From: an uncultured Paraglaciecola sp.
GTDB lineage: Bacteria > Pseudomonadota > Gammaproteobacteria > Enterobacterales > Alteromonadaceae
NCBI GenBank assembly: GCA_905479025.1
Contig: CAJQKX010000101.1
Coordinates: 1-19,756, forward strand
Length of the DNA: 19,756 nucleotides
Reading direction: 5' to 3'
Below are positions 14,611 to 19,756 of the stretch, piece after piece; within the stretch, counting starts at the first letter, position 1; each line of letters starts with the position of its first letter. A model generated the notes under the pieces. That model saw only the letters and a list, made by a program, of their open reading frames with translations, was not told where the DNA came from and made no database searches. A program made the translations under genes and the position numbers.

Positions 14611-16431
14611 ATGAAGTATATTAACACCAATTTACCCAGTATCAGTTCATTAGTAAAAATTAGCAGCCGTGGCTCAGTATTAAGCACCCTGTTGTTACCC
14701 CTGTTTTTCACCCAACACGCTCTAGCAGATCCACCACTGCCAAAAGTGTGGGCTAAAGGACAAATTTTGGTGCAACCCACCTCCGGTTTGTCTGAAGAAA
14801 ATTTTCAAAAGATTTTAAAAGGACACCAAGCCAGTTCAAAAGGAAAGCTCAAACAACTCAACACCCATATAATCAAAGTTCCCATTCAAGCTGAACAGGC
14901 GATAGTGAGAGCCTTGTCTAACAATCCCAATATAGAATTTGCAGAGCTAGACTTACTGGTAAAACCCACTGCAGTCACGGCTAATGATCCCTACTACGCA
15001 AATGCTTGGCACTTAAGTAACATGCAATTACCTATTGCTTGGGACTATGCTAAAGGAAATGGAGTAGTCGTGGCTATTTTGGATAGCGGCGTAAATGGTT
15101 ATCACAATGATTTGGCAGCCAATATGGTAACAGGCTGGAATAGTGTTAGCCAAAATAACGATACGGCCGATGTGAATGGCCATGGCACTAAAGTGGCGGG
15201 GGTTGTCGCGGCAATAAGCGACAATAACACGGGTGTGACCTCAATCGCCTGGCACGCATCTATTATGCCAGTGCGAATTACCAACGACAGCGCAGGCTAT
15301 GCGTATTGGAGCGATGTTGCCAATGGCTTAACTTGGGCCGCCGATAATGGTGCCGACATTGCCAATATTAGCTACCAGGTCAGTAGCAGCTCCACTGTCA
15401 CCAATGCGGCGCAATATATGCGTAATCGAGGGGGATTAGTTGTCGCTTCAGCCGGTAACGGTGGTTCAAATCTAAACTGCAGCGATAATGCCAGCATTAT
15501 TACTGTTTCGGCCACAGACAGTGCTGATAATAAAGCCAGTTGGTCAGATTACGGTAATTGTGTCGATGTGGCAGCGCCTGGAGTAGGTATTTGGACCACA
15601 ACAAGGGGTGGCGGTTATAGTGCTCCCAGTGGAACTTCGTTTGCCAGTCCTGCAACAGCAGCAACGCTGGCATTGATAAAATCAGCTAACCCCAATCTTA
15701 GTAACGATGAACTGGAGAATATTTTAGAGTCCAGTGCGGACAAAACTAAAAGTGGTGGTGGATTTAGTGTCTTTTATGGTCATGGCCGGGTTGATGCTGC
15801 CGCCGCTGTGATTATGGCTCAGCAAGCCCCTAGCATTGATCAACAAGCCCCCACAGTGGCGATAACGTCGCCCACTGAAAATAGTACGCAAGAGGGTATC
15901 TTTAATATTAATGTTAATGCTGAAGATAATATTGCGGTCAGTTCGGTGAGCTTATACGCCGATGGCATATACATTAGCAGCGACAATGTTGCGCCCTTTA
16001 GTATTAGTTTCGACAGTCATAATGTGGCCGATGGTAATGTCGCCTTTACTGCTCGCGCTGAAGATGCGGCTGGCAACCTGGGCAGCTCAGCCACTCACTG
16101 GCTGGTCATTGATAATATTGTCGATGTAGCTGATAACATTGCCCCGAATGTAACTATTACTAACCCAGCTGATGGCAGCACGGTGAGCGGCAATGTCGCT
16201 ATTACTGTTTCTGCAACTGATAATGTAGCGGTGACTAAGGTTGAGCTCTATATTGACGGTCAATTAAAAGCCCAAACGAATACGTCTGTATTGTCGTACG
16301 GTTGGAATAGCCGTAAGGCGCGTGCTGGTTTGCATACTATTTTAAGCAAAGCATTTGATGCGGCAGGTAATCAAACACAGAGCAGTGTGCAGGTTAATAT
16401 TACCACTACAAAAAAAAGAGGGCGTAAATAG
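14611..16431 (+). CDS. Secreted subtilisin-like (S8) serine protease with Ig-like repeats
   Basis: 606 residues. A signal peptide (about 1-39, cleavage after HALA) and an inhibitor-I9-like prodomain (about 48-120) precede the S8 catalytic domain (about 130-400). The triad is D158 in AILDSGVN, H191 in NGHGTKVAG and S343 in GTSFASPATAA; the oxyanion Asn is N283 in SAGNGG. Two bacterial Ig-like (Big_7-type) domains follow, about 412-500 and 508-600, each with a NIAVSS/NVAVTK-LYxDG pattern. The protein ends in a basic tail, KKRGRK. It probably acts outside the cell on proteins. The ATG follows GGAG at about 8 bases. The long leader contains a c-di-GMP-I riboswitch and a hairpin over the ribosome site, so expression should depend on c-di-GMP. 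Confidence 0.95.
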   Translation: MKYINTNLPSISSLVKISSRGSVLSTLLLPLFFTQHALADPPLPKVWAKGQILVQPTSGLSEENFQKILKGHQASSKGKLKQLNTHIIKVPIQAEQAIVRALSNNPNIEFAELDLLVKPTAVTANDPYYANAWHLSNMQLPIAWDYAKGNGVVVAILDSGVNGYHNDLAANMVTGWNSVSQNNDTADVNGHGTKVAGVVAAISDNNTGVTSIAWHASIMPVRITNDSAGYAYWSDVANGLTWAADNGADIANISYQVSSSSTVTNAAQYMRNRGGLVVASAGNGGSNLNCSDNASIITVSATDSADNKASWSDYGNCVDVAAPGVGIWTTTRGGGYSAPSGTSFASPATAATLALIKSANPNLSNDELENILESSADKTKSGGGFSVFYGHGRVDAAAAVIMAQQAPSIDQQAPTVAITSPTENSTQEGIFNINVNAEDNIAVSSVSLYADGIYISSDNVAPFSISFDSHNVADGNVAFTARAEDAAGNLGSSATHWLVIDNIVDVADNIAPNVTITNPADGSTVSGNVAITVSATDNVAVTKVELYIDGQLKAQTNTSVLSYGWNSRKARAGLHTILSKAFDAAGNQTQSSVQVNITTTKKRGRK

Positions 16432-16453
16432 ATGTAAGTTAATTCAAGACAAG

Positions 16454-16489
16454 GCTATGCCATGCCATGCTATGCCATGCCATGCTATG
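16454..16489. repeat. 15-bp tandem repeat, about 2.4 copies
   Basis: GCTATGCCATGCCAT is at 16454-16468 and again exactly at 16469-16483, followed by a partial third copy (GCTATG). The unit is itself built from 5-base ATGCC/ATGCT steps. It lies in the 3' region of the protease transcript, before the terminator. Confidence 0.9.
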
Positions 16490-16527
16490 GCTCAAGGTTG
16501 GTAAGCTAGTTCCTGAGATTAAAAGAT

Positions 16528-16566
16528 AAAGGCACCACTATGCATCATATGCAGTGGTGCCTTTTT
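16528..16566. terminator. Bidirectional intrinsic terminator
   Basis: A 12-bp perfect stem (16528-16539 with 16553-16564) is followed by T-rich sequence. It lies between the convergent protease and PEP-CTERM genes. The left arm (with the next base) recurs at 17262-17274. Confidence 0.85.
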
Positions 16567-16582
16567 ATTGCTGGGCTATTAA

Positions 16583-17188
16583 CTAGCTTAAAGGCAAGCT
16601 AGTTGAGTGGGCTTTATGACGGCGCAGCCCCCCCAAACCCAATAAACCCATGCCGAGTAAAAGTAGCGAGGCAGGCTCAGGTATATCTTGAGGACCGCCA
16701 CCACCGCCACCACCACCATCAAACTGAGTGACATGACTGATTGTTAACTGGGTATCACTCAAATTAAATCCACCGAGGAGATCGGTATCGATCACTCCCC
16801 AAGTAGTTTCTGCCAGATTTGTAAACAGCCCCCAGTCAGTAGAGTTCTTGACAATGTAAGTGCCAGGTCCAAATAACAACTGAAACGCGATTACATCCGT
16901 TTCATCAGTAGTATACGCTTGAACCGGATCTGTCTTTCCGCTCAATGTGTAGGTCATACCCGTCACAGAAGTGGCCCAGCAAAGTTCAGCTACTTCATTA
17001 GAGCCATTTGGGCATGCAGGGTTTATTGATTGCAAGTCCGTCGTTGTGGCGAGAAGCGTGTCTAATACTCCAACATTATTACCATTTAAAACGCCAGCCC
17101 CGCCATCATTAATGAAAATTGCCGAGGCTTGTGAGCTGAACATCAACCCGAATAAAAGTGAAGCAGCGATAGATTTTTTAAGTTGCAT
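16583..17188 (-). CDS. PEP-CTERM sorting-domain protein
   Basis: 201 residues. A signal peptide (about 1-23, ending SQASA) and a beta-rich mature part (two cysteines at 59 and 70) are followed by an eight-glycine linker (158-165). The C-terminal sorting signal has IPEP at 169-172, then a hydrophobic helix (about 174-188) and basic RRHK. Such proteins are cut and anchored by an exosortase and are usually linked to extracellular polysaccharide; the exosortase itself is not in the window. The ATG follows AAGGAAT about 5 bases upstream, a clear start. After RRHK there are about nine further residues, slightly more than usual. The specific role is unknown. Confidence 0.93.
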   Translation of the reverse strand: MQLKKSIAASLLFGLMFSSQASAIFINDGGAGVLNGNNVGVLDTLLATTTDLQSINPACPNGSNEVAELCWATSVTGMTYTLSGKTDPVQAYTTDETDVIAFQLLFGPGTYIVKNSTDWGLFTNLAETTWGVIDTDLLGGFNLSDTQLTISHVTQFDGGGGGGGGPQDIPEPASLLLLGMGLLGLGGLRRHKAHSTSLPLS

Positions 17189-17214
17189 AGAATATTCCTT
17201 ATCGTAATTTTAGG

Positions 17215-17249
17215 GTAAATAAATAAGCCGAATAGTGTTGTTTATTTAC
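17215..17249. repeat. Inverted repeat upstream of PEP-CTERM gene
   Basis: GTAAATAAA (17215-17223) and TTTATTTAC (17241-17249) form a perfect 9-bp inverted repeat with a 17-base spacer. Its near edge is about 27 bases before the ATG. It could be a regulator site or leader hairpin; AT-richness weakens the case. Confidence 0.4.
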
Positions 17250-17261
17250 ACGCCGAGTTAC

Positions 17262-17274
17262 AAAGGCACCACTA
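17262..17274. repeat. 13-bp direct repeat of terminator arm
   Basis: AAAGGCACCACTA is identical to 16528-16540, the left arm of the terminator downstream of the PEP-CTERM gene. The two copies flank that gene in the same orientation. Confidence 0.7.
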
Positions 17275-17515
17275 AGCTTATTACTTCGCCTTTAATAAAA
17301 TTAAGCTAGTAAAGATAGATGCATTTTCTATACCGAAAATTTTATAATACTAATTATCAACCAGTTATAAAAACCGAATGTTGCTATATGAGCAAACATG
17401 TAAAAATACCTGACGTTTTACCGAAGTGAAAATAGTGAGTTAAGAGATAAATAGCTATTTTTTATTATATTTCACCTGCATAAAGTAAGAAATACACAAC
17501 TCTATAATGTAAAGT

Positions 17516-17560
17516 TTTTTACCACACGTATTTTTACCACACGTACTTTAGTCATACGTT
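17516..17560. repeat. 15-bp tandem repeat, two exact copies plus a degenerate third
   Basis: TTTTTACCACACGTA occurs at 17516-17530 and 17531-17545. The next 15 bases match it at 9 positions and look like a decayed third copy. Confidence 0.85.
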
Positions 17561-17932
17561 AGACCCGAAAATACGGTGCAACTCCTATTCTCGGGCATAT
17601 TGAATGTAAAGAGGTAGACTGAGAGCGTTCGTAGTATTTGGGCAAGAATTCTATTGTGGACTTTTTTGTTAAAGTGACTGAATATTTTTGTGACCACAAA
17701 TTACAACAGTCAAGGATATTGATTATGCATCAATAGTCTGGGGTCCGTATTTTAGATAGGCAATAGTAAGGGATGCTAAACCGCTATGGCTATCACTTAT
17801 TACACACGTCTCGTGATTGTTGTTCGTGATGTAAAAATTACGATATGCTTGACGCGATTAAAGTCTAAATAATGGCGCGCTGCACGGTGCTGGAATAACA
17901 AATAACAAAACAACCCTTTGTGCTAGTTGACT

Positions 17933-17946
17933 TATAGACGTCTATA
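17933..17946. promoter_or_regulatory. 14-bp perfect palindrome before the thr leader peptide
   Basis: TATAGACGTCTATA is a perfect palindrome directly after a TTGACT (17927-17932), and 15 bases before the leader ATG. It may overlap the thr promoter and serve as an operator. No binding protein is recognised. Confidence 0.4.
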
Positions 17947-17961
17947 CGGCAAATTAAATCA

Positions 17962-18030
17962 ATGAAATTTATAATATCACTCACAACCGGCATCATTATC
18001 ATTACCTTTGAAAAGGTGTTCGCTGGCTAG
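17962..18030 (+). CDS. thrL: thr operon leader peptide
   Basis: A 22-codon frame: MKFIISLTTGIIIITFEKVFAG. It has six Ile and three Thr codons, with Thr-Thr at 17983-17988 and Ile-Ile-Ile-Ile-Thr at 17992-18006. This is the regulatory-codon pattern of thr attenuators, in which charged Thr and Ile tRNA levels are sensed. It ends 18 bases before the base of an intrinsic terminator and 129 bases before thrA. The ribosome site is weak. The peptide itself has no function beyond its translation; it is too short for normal gene calling. Confidence 0.88.
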   Translation: MKFIISLTTGIIIITFEKVFAG

Positions 18031-18059
18031 TGCATACGCATTACACATAAAAAGCCCGC
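18022..18059 (+). promoter_or_regulatory. Candidate antiterminator pairing in the thr leader
   Basis: GCTGGCT (18022-18028) can pair with AGCCCGC (18053-18059) with a single mismatch, which occupies the left arm of the terminator. The first arm overlaps the leader stop codon. A ribosome that finishes the leader would cover it and let the terminator form; one stalled at the Thr/Ile codons would leave it free. This fits the known attenuation logic but is a prediction. Confidence 0.45.
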
Positions 18060-18078
18060 CACTACCGCGGGCTTTTTT
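18049..18078 (+). terminator. thr attenuator terminator
   Basis: GCCCGC (18054-18059) pairs with GCGGGC (18067-18072), extended by five A-T pairs (18049-18053 with 18073-18077), with a 7-base loop and a T6 run. It lies between the leader peptide and thrA, so it is a regulatory attenuator rather than an operon end. Confidence 0.92.
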
Positions 18079-18094
18079 GTTATTAAGATGCTTA

Positions 18095-18124
18095 AAACAC
18101 GTGATTGATAAACACGTGATTGAT
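18095..18124. repeat. 15-bp tandem repeat between attenuator and thrA
   Basis: AAACACGTGATTGAT is present twice in exact tandem (18095-18109 and 18110-18124). It lies in the thrA leader, 35 bases before the start codon, and contains the palindrome CACGTG. Confidence 0.9.
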
Positions 18125-18159
18125 AAAGACAGTGTGTTGAAACAGTTAAGGAATTAAAA

Positions 18160-19756
18160 ATGAAGGTATTGAAGTTTGGTGGGTCGTCACTCGCTGATGC
18201 AGAACGTTACTTAAGAGTCAAAGACATTAGCCTCGCATGTCACAATGATGTCGGTGCGGCTGTTGTATTGTCTGCTCCAAAGGGCGTCACCAATGCCTTA
18301 TCGTTATTGTGTGATGAAGCGGCATCGGGCAAAGATTACGGCGAATTGTTTGCCAAATTAAATATGCTTTTGTTTGGTATTTTGGATGACCTGAAAATTA
18401 GCCTTCCCCATTTTTCTCAAGCTACATTAGCTGAATTCATTCAACATACCTTAAACGACCTCAATCAGCATTTAGAAGGTTTTGCGTTGTTGCGGTGCGC
18501 CCCTGAGGAAGTGGTCGCTAGGGTGTTAAGCGTTGGCGAATACGTGAGTGTGAATATATTCAGTGAAATATTGACCAGTTTAGGTCATGCCAATTGCATT
18601 ATTGATCCGGTTAACTATATTGTTGCTGAAGGTGACTACCTAGACAGCATAGCCGATGTATCTGCTAGCCAGGCTCGCTTCAGTGATGTGGATATCTCAG
18701 GTGACAAAATATTAATTATGCCTGGGTTTGTTGCTGTCAACCAAGCGGGTGAAAAGGTCACTCTAGGTCGAAATGGTTCAGATTATTCAGCCGCTATTTT
18801 GGCTGCGTGTATTGATGCACAGTGTTGTGAGATTTGGACAGACGTAGACGGTGTTTACAATGCTGATCCAAACCAAGTCGATGGTGCGGTATTGCTTGAT
18901 AAGCTGACGTATCAAGAAGCGATGGAATTGTCTTATTTTGGTGCGAAAGTGTTACACCCTAAAACAATCGGCCCCATCGCTCAACATCATATCCCCTGTT
19001 TAATCCGCAATACACTCAACCCAGCAGCGCCAGGTACCTTGATCAGTAACCAAGCGAGCACTAAATGGACTAGCGTAAAAGGAATATCACACTTAGATGA
19101 TATGACTATGTTCAACGTGGCAGGCCCTGGCATGAAAGGCATGGTGGGTATGGCAAGCCGGGTGTTCGAAATTATGTCTAACGCGAATATCTCGATTAGC
19201 TTGATTACGCAATCTTCGTCTGAATACAGCATTAGTTTCTGTATTCACAGTAAAGATGCCAGCCGCGCTCAGGATTTATTAGAAGACTCATTTGCTTTAG
19301 AGCTCAGTAATCATTTGCTTGACCCGATTGAAGTCCGTCATGAATTAGCCATTGTTACTTTGGTAGGAGACGGGATGCGTCATTCTAAAGGGTTGGCCGC
19401 TAAATTCTTTAGCTCCTTGGCACAAGCCAGAGTCAATAACGTGGCTATTGCTCAGGGCTCTTCTGAACGCTCTATCTCCACTGTTATCGAAGCCAGTAAA
19501 GCTAAAAAAGCAGTGAAAGTCGTGCATCAGAACTTTTTCTCTAACCTACATGCTATCGATGCTTTTTTAGTGGGCTGCGGCAGTGTTGGAAAAGAGCTGT
19601 TAGCTCAAATTGCTCGGCAACAAGCCGCTTTACTTAAAAAAAATATTAGCTTAAAAGTGTACGGGATTGCCAATAGTCAAAAATTATTGCTGCAATCTAA
19701 CGGCATCGATTTGAGTGCCTCTTGGCAAGAAGACTTGGATAAAAGTGATAAACAAT
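18160..19756 (+). CDS. thrA: Bifunctional aspartokinase I / homoserine dehydrogenase I (partial, 3' end outside)
   Basis: 532 codons are present without a stop; the family is about 820 residues, so roughly the last third is missing. The N-terminus MKVLKFGGSSLADAERYLRV carries the aspartokinase KFGGSS motif (5-10). GRNGSDYSAAIL and EIWTDVDGVYNADP follow, then the FGAKVLHPKT segment, closing the kinase domain near 290. ACT domains lie at about 310-455 (KGMVGMASRVF, ISLITQSSSEYSI). Homoserine dehydrogenase begins with the NAD-binding VGCGSVGKELL (about 471-481). The enzyme makes aspartyl phosphate and later homoserine for Thr, Met and Lys-branch needs and is normally inhibited by Thr. The ATG follows AAGGA at about 8 bases. 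The Thr/Ile leader upstream favours ThrA over MetL. Confidence 0.95.
   Translation, partial: MKVLKFGGSSLADAERYLRVKDISLACHNDVGAAVVLSAPKGVTNALSLLCDEAASGKDYGELFAKLNMLLFGILDDLKISLPHFSQATLAEFIQHTLNDLNQHLEGFALLRCAPEEVVARVLSVGEYVSVNIFSEILTSLGHANCIIDPVNYIVAEGDYLDSIADVSASQARFSDVDISGDKILIMPGFVAVNQAGEKVTLGRNGSDYSAAILAACIDAQCCEIWTDVDGVYNADPNQVDGAVLLDKLTYQEAMELSYFGAKVLHPKTIGPIAQHHIPCLIRNTLNPAAPGTLISNQASTKWTSVKGISHLDDMTMFNVAGPGMKGMVGMASRVFEIMSNANISISLITQSSSEYSISFCIHSKDASRAQDLLEDSFALELSNHLLDPIEVRHELAIVTLVGDGMRHSKGLAAKFFSSLAQARVNNVAIAQGSSERSISTVIEASKAKKAVKVVHQNFFSNLHAIDAFLVGCGSVGKELLAQIARQQAALLKKNISLKVYGIANSQKLLLQSNGIDLSASWQEDLDKSDKQ

Larger units (their letters stand above)
17189..17961. other. Long intergenic region before the thr operon
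   Basis: About 770 bases without a supported gene. It holds a 9-bp inverted repeat (17215-17223 with 17241-17249) in the PEP-CTERM leader, a 13-bp copy of the nearby terminator arm (17262-17274), a palindrome AAATAGCTATTT (17449-17460), a 15-bp tandem repeat (17516-17545) and a 14-bp palindrome (17933-17946). Short frames such as the one at 17773 lack usable ribosome sites. No convincing thr promoter was fixed, although TTGACT at 17927-17932 is a candidate -35. Confidence 0.5.

Noticed and set aside
17250..17300. Possible sigma-54 promoter for the PEP-CTERM gene (TGGTGCC on the minus strand)
   Set aside because: The matching GC element at the -12 spacing is absent.
17449..17460. Palindrome AAATAGCTATTT
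   Set aside because: Short, AT-rich and not placed at an identifiable promoter; consistent with chance.
17773..17829. Short frame beginning MLNRYGYHLLHTS
   Set aside because: The AAGGG lies directly against the ATG, too close to act as a ribosome site, and nothing else supports a gene.
1..19756. CRISPR arrays, insertion sequences, tRNA or rRNA genes
   Set aside because: No regular spacer-repeat series, transposase-like frames or RNA gene signatures were seen on either strand.

Overview
The window looks like a chromosomal segment of a marine gammaproteobacterium of the order Alteromonadales, most likely Glaciecola/Paraglaciecola/Alteromonas-like. This is inferred from moderate-to-low GC, the carboxynorspermidine polyamine route, a PEP-CTERM protein, a short proteobacterial RNase J, and a classic thr leader in front of thrA. 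No sequence search was possible. No IS element, phage gene, CRISPR array, tRNA or rRNA gene was seen.

Layout. 1-211 (-) is the 5' end of a membrane sensor, perhaps of the CHASE type. 545-2008 (+) holds an exported metallo-beta-lactamase-fold protein and a monothiol thioredoxin-like lipoprotein. 2234-3607 (+) is a short RNase J-type nuclease whose only plausible start is an ATT. 3665-5197 (-) is an NhaC-family antiporter. 5382-6001 (-) is a translationally coupled pair of four-helix membrane protein and small XRE regulator; its promoter carries a symmetric operator-like site at the start point. 6113-7252 (-) is nspC and 9979-11181 (-) is carboxynorspermidine dehydrogenase, the last two enzymes of norspermidine synthesis. 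A 778-residue lipoprotein on the opposite strand, possibly a glycoside hydrolase, lies between them. 11328-12487 (-) is a PnuC transporter plus nicotinamide-riboside-kinase-like pair for NAD salvage. 12662-13555 (-) is a PLP enzyme of the D-cysteine desulfhydrase/ACC deaminase family with no normal start codon. 13639-14025 (+) is a MAPEG-family membrane protein.

14346-16431 is the most interesting part. A consensus-like promoter is followed by a cyclic di-GMP class I (GEMM-I) riboswitch, then a hairpin that buries the ribosome binding site, then a secreted subtilisin-like protease with two Ig-like domains. Next come a bidirectional terminator and a PEP-CTERM protein (-). The window ends in the thr operon: an uncharted 22-residue Thr/Ile-rich leader peptide, its attenuator terminator, and thrA, which runs off the edge.

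How the parts may connect (inference). Norspermidine synthesis, c-di-GMP-controlled secretion of a protease, a PEP-CTERM protein (a family usually tied to extracellular polysaccharide) and a putative glycan-active lipoprotein all suit a surface-attached or biofilm lifestyle. The intergenic DNA from 16.4 to 18.2 kb carries three separate 15-bp tandem duplications of unrelated sequence, which none of the genes explains.
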